Positions 1-10,139 of a stretch of 44,993 nucleotides of DNA are shown here, one piece after another. The stretch is from Campylobacterota bacterium (GTDB lineage: Bacteria; Campylobacterota; Campylobacteria; Campylobacterales; Sulfurimonadaceae): the NCBI GenBank assembly GCA_030837195.1, contig JAUPKZ010000016.1, positions 1 to 44,993 on the forward strand, in the 5' to 3' direction. The notes beneath the pieces were generated by a model. The model made no database searches and was not told where the DNA came from. It worked only from the letters and a program-made list of their open reading frames with translations. The translations under genes were made by a program, and so were the position numbers. How positions within the stretch are numbered: position 1 is the first letter of the stretch; the number at the start of each line of letters is the position of its first letter.

Positions 1-105
1 ATTAAGTGATGTTTTTTCTTATTTTGTGTAGTTAATTGTTTACTTTAATAGTATATTTAGAATATCTTAGAAAAATAAATTACTCTTATTTGTTATAATT
101 GCAAG

Positions 106-567
106 ATGAAATTTAGAAAACTTAAAAAAAACGGCAAAAATAGAACTCAAAATGAGGAAAAAAAGTATCTTTATGCTTCATATAGCCATAGAGTAAAAGC
201 ATTTATAGTAGATCTTTTTATGATCTATGCGCCAATCTTATATGTAACCACTTATGTTTTTATGGGTGGGAAAGATGCTTTTTTATCATCTGATTTGGCA
301 CCTTTGCTAGGAGTTAGCGTATATGGGCTCATTTACTCCTTTTTGGTATCTCGCTTTGGACAAACCCCCGGGAAAAAAGCGTATGAGATGAAAATAGTTG
401 ATGCTACTACAGGAAACAATATAAGTTTTGTAAGAGCATTTATGAGATTTGTTGCTTTTTTGTTTAGCGCTACAACGCTTTTTGGAGTGCTTTTACCGCT
501 TTATAGAAAAGATAAAAAAAGTTTACACGATCTGCTTTGTAAAACTGTAGTAGTTGTTGAAAAGTAG
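106..567 (+). CDS. RDD family membrane protein
   Basis: 153 aa ORF; RDD-like pattern (YASYSHRVKAFIVDLFMIYAPI ... GQTPGKKAYEMKIVD ... KKSLHDLLCKTVVV). Confidence 0.8.
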   Translation: MKFRKLKKNGKNRTQNEEKKYLYASYSHRVKAFIVDLFMIYAPILYVTTYVFMGGKDAFLSSDLAPLLGVSVYGLIYSFLVSRFGQTPGKKAYEMKIVDATTGNNISFVRAFMRFVAFLFSATTLFGVLLPLYRKDKKSLHDLLCKTVVVVEK

Positions 568-647
568 ATTCCAAATCAAGTTCGGAATGACGAAGTTATC
601 AAGTTTGAAATGACACTCTCTGGGTTACCCTGAATCAAGTTCAGGGT
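568..647. repeat. Intergenic inverted-repeat element (two hairpins: ATTCC-aaatcaagttc-GGAAT and ACCCTGAA-tcaag-TTCAGGGT)
   Basis: Palindromes read directly at ~568-588 and 627-647 between convergent genes; both share an 'ATCAAGTTC' loop core. Confidence 0.6.
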
Positions 648-676
648 CTAAAAATCAACCAGAGATGTCAATTGTC

Positions 677-1624
677 TTAGTGTAAATCTCTCCACACCTG
701 TTTTTTCCATAGCAATGCAAAGATAGCAAAAACTACAGCAAAGATAATAACATTCATACCCACAGAAGATCTCTCATGGCGTTTTGTATCTGCAGAGTCT
801 GCTAAATACTCTATAACTTTATGAGCGGCATCAGCCGTTACACCAACGCGAGGCATTGCAGTTCCTTCAAGATGTGCTTGAGGGTTTTCTATGAAAGTGC
901 TTAAGAAATGTTCATTTCTTGAACGATAGTACATAGATAAATCAGGCGGTAGTTTACCCATATATTTTGTTAAATGTTCTTGGTACTCTAAAACTTTAAC
1001 ATCAAATGTTAAAGAATCTTTTTCAAGTTTAAATGAAGGTTTTTCACCTATTTGAGTCCATTTTTCATATTTAACCGCGTGACATCTACCACAAGCATTT
1101 TCAAATGCCATTTTCGGAGTAACTTCGCTTGGTTTTACCGCAATAGACTGCATATATGCAACCATATCCGCTACTTCTTGGTCTAAATCACCGCCTGCTC
1201 CCGCAAAAGAAGCCATCGGGTGCATTTGACCTTTTGCTGCATCAAATTTATGTTCAACTTTAAGTGCATGCGCCGGATTTTTGATCAAATCTGCCAAAAA
1301 CTTAGCATCATAAACTGCGCCCGCCTCGCTTAAGTCAGGCGGATTTACTCCGTATGCCCCTGCAGCAGTTACGGCATCCATTCCCGCAGGCAGGTTTTCT
1401 TTAGCGATAGAGTGACAGCCCGTACAAGCTGCAGCTCCCGTTACTAAAAGCTTGCCGTTTTCTACATTTCCTGTTTTTGTTATTGCCGGTAAGTCAGCAT
1501 AAGCAAAATTTTGGCTATCCACATGTTTGTGCATCTGAGAATGCGCATATGGCTCAACTAACCAGTAAGTTAGGAGAGTAAATGCAACAACTATAACCAG
1601 TATTAAAGGTTCTTTATTTTTCAT
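677..1624 (-). CDS. petC: Ubiquinol-cytochrome c reductase, cytochrome c subunit (diheme, Campylobacterota type)
   Basis: Two CxxCH motifs (CTGCH, CGRCH), N- and C-terminal TM segments; last gene of a petA-petB-petC operon. Confidence 0.88.
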   Translation of the reverse strand: MKNKEPLILVIVVAFTLLTYWLVEPYAHSQMHKHVDSQNFAYADLPAITKTGNVENGKLLVTGAAACTGCHSIAKENLPAGMDAVTAAGAYGVNPPDLSEAGAVYDAKFLADLIKNPAHALKVEHKFDAAKGQMHPMASFAGAGGDLDQEVADMVAYMQSIAVKPSEVTPKMAFENACGRCHAVKYEKWTQIGEKPSFKLEKDSLTFDVKVLEYQEHLTKYMGKLPPDLSMYYRSRNEHFLSTFIENPQAHLEGTAMPRVGVTADAAHKVIEYLADSADTKRHERSSVGMNVIIFAVVFAIFALLWKKQVWRDLH

Positions 1625-1634
1625 CCTATTCTCC

Positions 1635-2849
1635 TTATGCTTTTTTTTCGTTTTTAGTTATAAACGGAAGTACTACCCACAATGCTATAAATAGAAGTGC
1701 AGCAACTAAACCGATTGTACTAAAAATACCTTCCGGCGGTAGTTTACCCATTGCAGTAAGAGTTATCATATCTGCTAAAAGTACCCAAAACCAAACACTA
1801 AATGCACCGCGGCGACTTGCCGGAACAGCATTTGGGCTTCTGTCTAACCATGGTAAGAGCATAAAGATAACTTGTGCAAAACCAAATGCTACCAGACCGA
1901 TATTTACCGAGAATGGGCGAAGGATTTCGTAAGACCACAAGAAATACCACTCAGGGTAGATGTGTGCAGGTGTCTTTAGAGGATCTGCAGGGTCGAAGTT
2001 TACAGGGTCAAGTGCAAAACCGTAATGGAAAAATACAAGGTAGAAGAAGAATATCAAGAATATTCCGACAACCATTAAATCCTTACTCATAAAGTCATTA
2101 GCAAAACGAATAACTTTTGAACCTGCTTTGTCACCGCTTAGATATTTTTTAGCTTCCACATCAAAATCTATCTCTTCACCGTCTTGGTTGTTAACATGCG
2201 GAATACGAAGAGCAGCAAAGTGAAGACCGATAAGCCCCATAATAGCTAAAGGTAAAAGAAGTGCATGTAACATAAAGAAACGATTTAAAAAAGCTTGACC
2301 CGGAACATAATCCCCGCGAATCCACTCAACTAAACCGTCTAAATGCAAGTCACCCAAACTAAAAATATTTGTAATAACCATACCTGCCCAGTAGCTCATT
2401 TGTCCCCATGGAAGCATATATCCTGAGAAAGCCTCTGCAGAGAATGTAACGAATAATAACATACCCGATATCCAGATCATCTCACGACCCTTTTTATATG
2501 AGCCATAATAGATACCAGTAAACATATGTATATAGATAACTAAGAAAACTACCGATGCAGCAACACCGTGAACATGTCTCCATAACCACCCGTAATCAAC
2601 TTCTCTCATGATTGTAAAGTTTACGCTATCAAATGCAGTGTTTACATGCGGTTGATAGTACATCAAAAGAAATATACCAGAAACCAATAGTAATGCAAAT
2701 GTAATCGCAAGTACCATACCCATTGCCCATAAAAAGTTGATGTTTTTAGGAATCCAATACTCCGATGCCATTACCTTTTCAACTTTTTCAATTGCCATGC
2801 GCTGATTGAGCCAATCTTTAACACTTGTTGCTTTTGTAAAATGTGCCAT
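1635..2849 (-). CDS. petB: Cytochrome b of the bc1 complex
   Basis: 404 aa; cytochrome b features (HVHGVAASVVFLVIYIHMFTGIYYGSYK, GYMLPWGQMSYW, PEWYFLWSYEILR). Confidence 0.95.
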   Translation of the reverse strand: MAHFTKATSVKDWLNQRMAIEKVEKVMASEYWIPKNINFLWAMGMVLAITFALLLVSGIFLLMYYQPHVNTAFDSVNFTIMREVDYGWLWRHVHGVAASVVFLVIYIHMFTGIYYGSYKKGREMIWISGMLLFVTFSAEAFSGYMLPWGQMSYWAGMVITNIFSLGDLHLDGLVEWIRGDYVPGQAFLNRFFMLHALLLPLAIMGLIGLHFAALRIPHVNNQDGEEIDFDVEAKKYLSGDKAGSKVIRFANDFMSKDLMVVGIFLIFFFYLVFFHYGFALDPVNFDPADPLKTPAHIYPEWYFLWSYEILRPFSVNIGLVAFGFAQVIFMLLPWLDRSPNAVPASRRGAFSVWFWVLLADMITLTAMGKLPPEGIFSTIGLVAALLFIALWVVLPFITKNEKKA

Positions 2850-2860
2850 TTATCCCTCCC

Positions 2861-3385
2861 TTACAGCGTAACGCCGCTATCTTTCATTTTTTGATATTCC
2901 GGACCGACTTCACCGAGAATCATTTTATTACCGTCAATTTTAAATGGAGGAATATCAAATCCACGCGGAGGCGGTACTTTTGTCACTTCGCCAGACCAGT
3001 CAAACATCCCGCCATGACATGCACACAAGAACCCTTGCTCTGCAGGGTTATATGCAGGAATACATCCTAAGTGTGTACATAGACCGATACATACCATAAA
3101 ATGAGCATCACCCAAAACAATATCTCTTGCTTTTTGTTTATCTGTCTGCTTTGCAATCATCTCTGCGGTTTTCTTCAAAACGAAGATAGGCTTACCTCTC
3201 CATTTTTCCGTAATCAACTCACCCTCTTTATATATTGACATATCAAGAGTAGTAAAACCGGCAGCTTTGACACTTGGAAGCGGATCCCAAGATTTTTTCA
3301 TCGCTACCAATGAACCAACAGCACCAATACCTGCAACGGCACCGAATGCTTTACCCATAAAACCTCTACGGCTAATGTTATGCAT
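2861..3385 (-). CDS. petA: Rieske iron-sulfur protein of the bc1 complex
   Basis: Rieske motifs CTHLGC and CACHGG; twin-arginine-like N-terminus (SRRGFMGKAFG). Confidence 0.95.
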   Translation of the reverse strand: MHNISRRGFMGKAFGAVAGIGAVGSLVAMKKSWDPLPSVKAAGFTTLDMSIYKEGELITEKWRGKPIFVLKKTAEMIAKQTDKQKARDIVLGDAHFMVCIGLCTHLGCIPAYNPAEQGFLCACHGGMFDWSGEVTKVPPPRGFDIPPFKIDGNKMILGEVGPEYQKMKDSGVTL

Positions 3386-3446
3386 CTTTAGCTCTCTTTC
3401 GTATAAAATTAAAAAGCTTATTATATACTAAAATTGCTTGAATTAA

Positions 3447-4313
3447 TTATAAATATAAGTTTTCTTTTATAAAAGTTGCTATTTTATTGCTATTTTGTTC
3501 CATTTCGGAATAGTTATTATTATTTATTGAGCTTATGATATCAATAAGCAATCTTTTTTCATAGTTTTTTACAATGGGAATATGAAGCTCTTCAAATAGC
3601 CTGTTATGGTCCGTGTTGTAGTCATCTCGTTGAAAATAGATAGGCTTGCCGCCTGATGCCAGAGACTCTAAAACTGCTTGAGGCGAAGCGGTAAGCAAAA
3701 TGTGCGATTTTTTTATAACGGTATCATACTCTTCAAATTCATAGTATCGTTTAAATCTCTTCTTTAGCATATCTTCATAATCTAAAAAATAGTAAAATCC
3801 CAAAAGCAAATCCGGATTTAAATCATCGATAAAGTCAAAATGTTTTTCTAAGTCCTTTTCGTAATCGTCATCACCAAAGAAATAAGCCATCTCTATACTC
3901 TTTTCCTCTTGTCCAAAGTAGCCATCATCCACGGCGATAGCATTACAAATACCCTCACCCTTTAAATATGGCGAAATAAGATATTCATTTGGTGCTTTTT
4001 TGTCATTTATATCATCGCTTATGCGTATAAAGGTTGAAAAAAAGTTTCGCATATCCTCTAGCATTATTGGGTTTGCTTCTTTTGAATCAAAAATAAGCTT
4101 ATCTCCGAATTTTGCTATTTTTGAGATATTTCTTACATCATCTATGCCGACGGCTTTATCAACGCCGAAATCTCTTGCTTGATGCGCTATTCGAAAATCG
4201 GAACACAAAAGAGTGATATCTACACCTTTTAACATTCTTATGATGGTACATGCTCTTCTAAATCTATCAAGCCCTATTCTATGTCCCGTATGAACAAAGT
4301 AAAAAATTCTCAT
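3447..4313 (-). CDS. Hypothetical protein, PseG/glycosyltransferase-like
   Basis: 288 aa intact ORF; N-terminus (MRIFYFVHTGHRIGLDRFRRACTIIRML) and C-terminal SHILLTASPQAVLESLASGGKPI resemble GT-B/PseG-type proteins. Confidence 0.5.
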   Translation of the reverse strand: MRIFYFVHTGHRIGLDRFRRACTIIRMLKGVDITLLCSDFRIAHQARDFGVDKAVGIDDVRNISKIAKFGDKLIFDSKEANPIMLEDMRNFFSTFIRISDDINDKKAPNEYLISPYLKGEGICNAIAVDDGYFGQEEKSIEMAYFFGDDDYEKDLEKHFDFIDDLNPDLLLGFYYFLDYEDMLKKRFKRYYEFEEYDTVIKKSHILLTASPQAVLESLASGGKPIYFQRDDYNTDHNRLFEELHIPIVKNYEKRLLIDIISSINNNNYSEMEQNSNKIATFIKENLYL

Positions 4314-4325
4314 TATTAACTGACC

Positions 4326-6200
4326 TTACTTCTTTTTCTGTGATATCTTTATATAGATATGAAGTATCTCAATGGCTGCAGGGGTTATACCGCTGATTTG
4401 CGAAGCTGCTTGAAGTGTCGGCGGGTTAAACTTTTCAAGTTTTTCTACTATCTCTTTACTAAGCCCGCTAATAGTTTTAAAATCAAAATCCTCAGGTATC
4501 TCAATTTTGAGATTTTTTTTCATTTTTTCAATCTCAAGTGATTGTTTTGAAACATATCGGGCATATTTTGCCTCAACCAAAATTTCTTCTTGGGTATAAG
4601 AATCATATTGTGATAGTTCAGGAACTATTTTTACCATTTTCTCTACATCTACACTCTTTCTTGAAACTAGCTGCTGTGCGCTTAGAGTATCGCTAATTTT
4701 CTCTTCATCTATGGAAGATAAAAATGCTAAGAACTCTTTGTTTGGCGTAAATATCTTTTGTTCCAATATCTCTAAACCCTCTTGAATCTGCTTCTGTTTT
4801 AGTTTTACCTTCTCATATACCTCATCATCTATAAGCCCTGCTTGATGTCCGTAACGGCTTAATCTGATATCTGCGGATTCTTCACGCAAAAGAAGTCTAT
4901 ATTCGGCACGGGATGTAAACATTCTGTATGGCTCTTTTGTACCTTTTGTTACTAAATCATCTATTAAAACACCGATGTAAGCTTCATCACGGCGAAGCAC
5001 TAATGGCTCTTTGTTTTGAATGCTTAGCGTTGCATTTATACCTGCCATAAGACCCTGTGCCGCAGCCTCTTCATACCCTGTAGTACCGTTTATCTGTCCT
5101 GCTAAGTAAAGTCCCTTTATCTTTTTAGTTTCAAGTGAGTGTTTTAACTCCCTTGGATCAACAAAATCATACTCTATGGCATAGCCGTAACGAACGATTT
5201 TTGCATTTTCCATACCGCGAACGGAGTGAATCATCTGCTGTTGAACATCAGGCGGAAGAGAAGTACTCATACCGTTTATATAGCACTCCGTATTATCTAT
5301 AGTTTGAGGTTCTATGAAGAGATGGTGTCGCTCTTTGTCACGGAAGCGATTTATCTTATCTTCAATACTTGGGCAGTATCTTGGTCCCGTTCCTTCAATT
5401 TGTCCCGTAAAAAGAGGTGCACGGTAAAAGTTGCTCTCTATTATGTTATGGGTGGTCTCATTTGTATATGTAATATAGCAAGGTATCTGTTTTTTTGTTT
5501 TTACAAACTCTTCTTTGGGAGTTCTAAAGCTAAAAGGGTTTGGAATCTCATCCCCGCCCTGCTCTTCCATTACCGAAAAATCTATAGATGCACTCTCAAT
5601 TCTTGGACAAGTTCCTGTTTTGAGTCTGCCCATAGCAAAGCCACACTCTCTTAGCGAGTGGCTAAGCCCTTCGCTGCTCTGCTCTCCAAATCGACCACCC
5701 GTCTGCTTTATCTCTCCTACATGGATAACGCCACGCAAAAATGTTCCGCTTGTAATAATTACCTTTTTAGCTCTATACTCATTTAAAAGGTTTGTTTTTA
5801 CTCCTTTTACTTCATCATCTTCTACCATAATGGTATCAACCATTTCTTGTACAAGCTCTAAGTTTGGAGTCGTTAAAATAGTGTTTCTCGCAATTACCCT
5901 ATACTTATCCATATCGATTTGAGCACGACTTCCACGAACTGCCGGACCTTTTGTTTCATTTAAGATGCGAAACTGTATGCCTGCTTTATCGGTAATTAGT
6001 GCCATCTCACCGCCTAGTGCATCTATCTCGCGGACTAAATGTCCCTTTGCTAAACCGCCTATTGCAGGATTACAACTTGTTGCTCCGACATTTTCTGCAA
6101 GCATAGAAACTAAGAGGGTTTTACTTCCCATTCTAGCACTGCTTAGTGCGGCTTCCACTCCGGCATGCCCTCCGCCGACTACTATTACATCATAGTTCAT
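4326..6200 (-). CDS. mnmG: tRNA uridine-5-carboxymethylaminomethyl modification enzyme MnmG (GidA)
   Basis: 624 aa; [48 protein letters not shown]. Confidence 0.97.
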   Translation of the reverse strand: MNYDVIVVGGGHAGVEAALSSARMGSKTLLVSMLAENVGATSCNPAIGGLAKGHLVREIDALGGEMALITDKAGIQFRILNETKGPAVRGSRAQIDMDKYRVIARNTILTTPNLELVQEMVDTIMVEDDEVKGVKTNLLNEYRAKKVIITSGTFLRGVIHVGEIKQTGGRFGEQSSEGLSHSLRECGFAMGRLKTGTCPRIESASIDFSVMEEQGGDEIPNPFSFRTPKEEFVKTKKQIPCYITYTNETTHNIIESNFYRAPLFTGQIEGTGPRYCPSIEDKINRFRDKERHHLFIEPQTIDNTECYINGMSTSLPPDVQQQMIHSVRGMENAKIVRYGYAIEYDFVDPRELKHSLETKKIKGLYLAGQINGTTGYEEAAAQGLMAGINATLSIQNKEPLVLRRDEAYIGVLIDDLVTKGTKEPYRMFTSRAEYRLLLREESADIRLSRYGHQAGLIDDEVYEKVKLKQKQIQEGLEILEQKIFTPNKEFLAFLSSIDEEKISDTLSAQQLVSRKSVDVEKMVKIVPELSQYDSYTQEEILVEAKYARYVSKQSLEIEKMKKNLKIEIPEDFDFKTISGLSKEIVEKLEKFNPPTLQAASQISGITPAAIEILHIYIKISQKKK

Positions 6201-6294
6201 AAAGACTCTTTATTGGTTTATAAAATTAAATTAAAGCGAATTTTATCATTTTTGAGTATTATTTTCATACTATTTTATAATTTGGTAATTAAAG

Positions 6295-6981
6295 ATGATA
6301 CAAGAAGCACACAATGCATATAATAATAAAGATTTCACAAAAGCATTTATGCTGTATGAAGAGTTAAGTAAGAACGGCAATGCAGATGCAATGACATCTC
6401 TTGGATATATGTACCAAAATGCTCAAGGTTGTAATAAAGATGAAGCAAAAGCACTAGAACTTTATGAAGCTGCAGCTGAGCTAAAACAACCATATGCACT
6501 TTACAATCTAGGTATTTTATATATGAATGGGCTAGGCGGGGTAGAACATAATCAGTTTAAGGCTCATGAGCTTTTTATGGAAGCCTCTATCAGAGAAGTA
6601 CCTCAAGCGATGTATGAAGTAGCGCTCATGCTAGAGAGAGGTCTTGGATGTCTGCAAAATTTTAGCGAAGCCGCTTTTTGGTATGAAGAAGGCGCAAAAA
6701 GAGGACATTTGAAGTGTTTTAACAACCTTGGCGTTTTGTACAAAGACGGGCATGGGGTAGTTATGGATGAAGCAAGAAGTTTTATATGCTTTAAAAGAGC
6801 GGCCGAGGGCGGACTGCCGGAAGGGCTTTACAATCTTGGATTGCTTTACGATCAGGGGTTTGGATGTGAGCAAGATCATGACAAAGCACTGGATTATTGT
6901 AGAAAAGCCGCATATGGCGGACATGAAAAAGCTAAAGAGATTATAAGAGGCCTTCAAGAAGAGGGCAAAATAGTTTTTTAG
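6295..6981 (+). CDS. Sel1-like repeat (SLR) protein
   Basis: Repeated ~36-aa units (A..LG.LY..G.G...D..KA...Y..AA). Confidence 0.85.
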   Translation: MIQEAHNAYNNKDFTKAFMLYEELSKNGNADAMTSLGYMYQNAQGCNKDEAKALELYEAAAELKQPYALYNLGILYMNGLGGVEHNQFKAHELFMEASIREVPQAMYEVALMLERGLGCLQNFSEAAFWYEEGAKRGHLKCFNNLGVLYKDGHGVVMDEARSFICFKRAAEGGLPEGLYNLGLLYDQGFGCEQDHDKALDYCRKAAYGGHEKAKEIIRGLQEEGKIVF

Positions 6982-6988
6982 GACTTAC

Positions 6989-7606
6989 ATGTTTACTGGA
7001 TTGATCAGAGAAATAGCAACTGTTAAAAGTTTTGTAGGAAGTACGCTTGCTATAGCATCTAAGCATAAAGCAGGGCTTGGTGACTCTATAGCTATTAACG
7101 GTGCATGTTTAACAGTAGTAAAGGTACATAGTGATGGCTTTAGCGTTGAACTCTCACCTGAGAGCCAAAAGCTCCTAGCAATAGAGAACTACAAAAATGA
7201 AGTACATATAGAGCCTGCAATGATGATGGGAGATAGATTTGAAGGGCACATCGTTCAAGGGCATATAGATACTATAGGTAAGATAAAAGATATAAAAGAA
7301 AACGGAAACTCTTTTGATGTTTACATAAGCGTAGATAAAAAATTTATACCCTACATAGTTCCAAAAGGCTCTATAACTATAGACGGCGTAAGCCTTACCG
7401 TAAATGATGTTTTTAATGATAGTTTTAGGCTTACCATAATTCCCCACACAATGAAGGAAACTCTTTTTAAAAACTATAAAAAAGGCTCAAGGGTAAACAT
7501 AGAAACCGATATGTTCGCAAGATATATAGAACATATACTATCAAATAAAAACTCATCAAAAAGCCTAACTTGGGACGACATAGACTCTATAAGTGCCAGA
7601 TATTGA
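6989..7606 (+). CDS. ribE: Riboflavin synthase alpha subunit
   Basis: MFTGLIREIATV start, two lumazine-binding repeats (INGACLTVV, IDGVSLTVND). Confidence 0.95.
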   Translation: MFTGLIREIATVKSFVGSTLAIASKHKAGLGDSIAINGACLTVVKVHSDGFSVELSPESQKLLAIENYKNEVHIEPAMMMGDRFEGHIVQGHIDTIGKIKDIKENGNSFDVYISVDKKFIPYIVPKGSITIDGVSLTVNDVFNDSFRLTIIPHTMKETLFKNYKKGSRVNIETDMFARYIEHILSNKNSSKSLTWDDIDSISARY

Positions 7607-7866
7607 TGAACAAAGCAGCAGCACTAAAATATGATAAAGAGAGCGGCTCGGCTCCAAAGGTTGTAGCAAGCGGAAAGGGAGAAGTTGCGCTAAAAATCAT
7701 AGAAAAAGCAAAAGAGTTTAATATACCTCTTTTTGCAAACGAAGCTCTTGTAAACTCTTTAGTCGATGTAAAACTGGACCATGAAATACCAAAAGAGCTT
7801 TATAGCGCAGTTGTAGAAGTTTTTATATGGCTTATGAAAAATGAGGAAAAATTAAAAAAGCTATGA
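7606..7866 (+). CDS. FlhB C-terminal-domain homologue (FhlB/FlhX-like)
   Basis: 86 aa from ATG at 7606 (TGATG overlap with ribE; the 7570 start is an upstream extension); AAALKYD...GSAPKVVASGKGEVALKIIEKAKEFNIPLFANEALVNSL matches the FlhB cytoplasmic tail. Confidence 0.85.
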   Translation: MNKAAALKYDKESGSAPKVVASGKGEVALKIIEKAKEFNIPLFANEALVNSLVDVKLDHEIPKELYSAVVEVFIWLMKNEEKLKKL

Positions 7867-8181
7867 TATCATTATCTCATAAGGTCTTTTTATCTCCCCT
7901 ATAACTTCATCAACACTCATGTAACGCGATTTTCGCAAAAATTCCCTACTTTCTAAGAATACCAAAAGCGTGGGTATAGTAAAAATACCAAAGTGTATCG
8001 CAACATCTTGCTCTTGCGATATATCGATGCTTACTATTTTAAACTTATCAAAATTTTCTTCTATTGCTTCAAAGAGCTTTGGTTTAAGTGCATGACACAC
8101 ATTGCAAGTAGGTGCTGAAAAATAGAGCATAACCGCTTTGTTTGTGCCTATAATATTTTGTATATCTTCTATGCTTTGCAT
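7861..8181 (-). CDS. Thioredoxin family protein
   Basis: CNVC active-site-like motif (YFSAPTCNVCHALKPK), cis-Pro (FTIPTLLVF). Start at MQSIEDIQN preferred over 8217. Confidence 0.85.
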   Translation of the reverse strand: MQSIEDIQNIIGTNKAVMLYFSAPTCNVCHALKPKLFEAIEENFDKFKIVSIDISQEQDVAIHFGIFTIPTLLVFLESREFLRKSRYMSVDEVIGEIKRPYEIMIS

Positions 8182-8236
8182 ATTTTTATGCCTTTTTCGT
8201 GGTATGAAATTATACACTATTTGCTATAATCGCTCT

Positions 8237-9145
8237 ATGAGTTCTGTAATATTTTCAATCCTTGGGATTTATCTCTTTATCATTATAGGTTTTGTCGCGA
8301 AAATGAGCTTTAAAGATGCCATAAACGATAAAACTATTACCATATTAAATGTATATTTTTTACAGGTATTTTTGACATTTTGGGGACTACTAATTCGCCC
8401 CATAGATATAAAACTGCTTTTTGCACCTTCAATTTATCTTTTTATAGTTATTGTTATCCTTATATTTAGTGCAATAGCTGCGAAAAAGATATTTTATGAA
8501 CAAAAAGAGTATTCTGTTGCAACAGTTGCAGCCATTATAGGCAATACCGGAAACTTAGGTATACCTCTTTGTATTGCGATATTTGGGGAAGAGTCTATTC
8601 CATATACAACTATTATAAATCTTGTAAATGTCTTTATAGTCTATACATTTGGAGTTTATTACTACTCAAGAGGAAATTTTGATGTTAGAACATCTTTAAA
8701 AAATATTGTAAAGCTTCCTATTTTATGGGCTGCAAGTATTGCTATCATACTTAGTGCCGTGGGCTACAAACCAAATGAAGAGATTATGAAAGTGCTTATG
8801 ATGGGGGCTTATGCTTCTATAACTATGCAACTGCTGCTCTTTGGCATATATCTGCACGGCATAAAGATAAAAGAGATTAGCAAAAAACTAACTATTTGGG
8901 TGATGGGGTTAAAATTTATAATTATTCCTCTTATAACATTTATTGTCTTATATAGCATAGAACTTGACGGGATGATAAAAGGTATAATCTTTATAGAACT
9001 GCTTATGCCTTTAGCGGTTGCAAATGTAAACATAGCTTCACTTTACGACTGTGATGCTCCGCTTGTAACCGCACTTGTATTTATATCGTCCGTTTTGTTT
9101 TTAGGCGTAATATTTATCGGAGTCAGGGTACTTGCATTTCTATGA
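8237..9145 (+). CDS. AEC-family (auxin efflux carrier-like) permease
   Basis: ~10 TM segments; conserved GNTGNLGIPL motif; start MSSVIFSILGIY at 8237, preceded by TGCTATAAT. Confidence 0.85.
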   Translation: MSSVIFSILGIYLFIIIGFVAKMSFKDAINDKTITILNVYFLQVFLTFWGLLIRPIDIKLLFAPSIYLFIVIVILIFSAIAAKKIFYEQKEYSVATVAAIIGNTGNLGIPLCIAIFGEESIPYTTIINLVNVFIVYTFGVYYYSRGNFDVRTSLKNIVKLPILWAASIAIILSAVGYKPNEEIMKVLMMGAYASITMQLLLFGIYLHGIKIKEISKKLTIWVMGLKFIIIPLITFIVLYSIELDGMIKGIIFIELLMPLAVANVNIASLYDCDAPLVTALVFISSVLFLGVIFIGVRVLAFL

Positions 9146-9810
9146 ATAACATACACAAACTATATAAACAGCTATATAAAACTTACGGCTCGCAAGGCTG
9201 GTGGCCTATTATGGGTTATGGATATCATAAAAATGACTATTCGTTTCCTAGAGATAAAAATGAGATTTTTGAAGTTTGTTTAGGCAGCATATTGACTCAA
9301 AATACGACATTCACTTCCGTTGTAAAATCTCTGCAAAACTTGCAAAATATAGGCTGTTTAAGCGTCGATACGATAGAAGCAATGAATGAAGATAAGCTAA
9401 AGAGAGCTATAAAACCTTCCGGCTACTTTAACCAAAAAGCAAGATATATTTTAGAGTTTATAAAATTTTATAAAAGCCTAGACGGTGGTATTCCCACTAG
9501 AGAAGAGTTGTTGGAAGTAAAAGGCATAGGCGAAGAGACGGCAGACTCTATACTCTTATATGGATATAATCGCTTAGAGTTTAAAGTAGATGCCTATACA
9601 AAAAGAGTATTTACACATTTTGCTCTTGTGGATGAAAAAGCAAAATACTCAGATATAAAATATCTTGTACAAGATAGTCTAAAGGAGTGCATAAAAGATG
9701 AAACCGAGCTACTTCATACATATCAAGAGTTTCATGCACTTATAGTCGAACACTCTAAGAGGTACTACTCTAAAAAGCCTTACGGAAGAGGATGCTTTAT
9801 AAAGCTCTAA
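9142..9810 (+). CDS. Endonuclease III-like base-excision DNA glycosylase
   Basis: HhH-GPD pattern (LEVKGIGEETADSILLYGYNRLEFKVDAYTKRVF). The C-terminal [4Fe-4S] Cys cluster of canonical Nth is absent. Confidence 0.8.
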   Translation: MNNIHKLYKQLYKTYGSQGWWPIMGYGYHKNDYSFPRDKNEIFEVCLGSILTQNTTFTSVVKSLQNLQNIGCLSVDTIEAMNEDKLKRAIKPSGYFNQKARYILEFIKFYKSLDGGIPTREELLEVKGIGEETADSILLYGYNRLEFKVDAYTKRVFTHFALVDEKAKYSDIKYLVQDSLKECIKDETELLHTYQEFHALIVEHSKRYYSKKPYGRGCFIKL

Positions 9811-10076
9811 ACACCCTTACCTATATCAGTATCAGCATATTGGCTATGAGTTCCATCACAAAACGGAAAATTTTTACTTGCTTTGCATAAACAGATAAGA
9901 TATGGTTTTGTTTTTTCAACAACTACTTTTTTTGGTACACAACTAGTAACTTTATGGCTTCCGTCACAGAATATACCATCTTTACTTCTACCGCAGGCAC
10001 ATATATAGTACTCTCTACCCGCTTCCAATACAACGCCCTCAGGCTTATTAGAAAAAACTATAGCTTCGTTGCACAT
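9807..10076 (-). CDS. Twin CDGSH-type iron-sulfur domain protein
   Basis: Two CDGSH-like motifs: CACGRSKDGIFCDGSH and CLCKASKNFPFCDGTH. Confidence 0.88.
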   Translation of the reverse strand: MCNEAIVFSNKPEGVVLEAGREYYICACGRSKDGIFCDGSHKVTSCVPKKVVVEKTKPYLICLCKASKNFPFCDGTHSQYADTDIGKGV

Positions 10077-10139
10077 TGTATATCCTTTTATTACAAAATA
10101 ATATCGAAATATTATAAGATAAAAAAGGATAACAATAAA

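Noticed and set aside
1874-2092. Plus-strand 72 aa ORF opposite petB
   Set aside because: Fully antisense to a strongly supported conserved gene; no recognisable domain.
5226-5922. Overlapping plus-strand ORFs (142 and 135 aa) opposite mnmG
   Set aside because: Antisense shadows of mnmG; low-complexity translations with no domain.
7570-7605. Extended N-terminus of the FlhB-like ORF
   Set aside because: Overlaps ribE coding sequence; family begins at MNKAAALKYD (7606).
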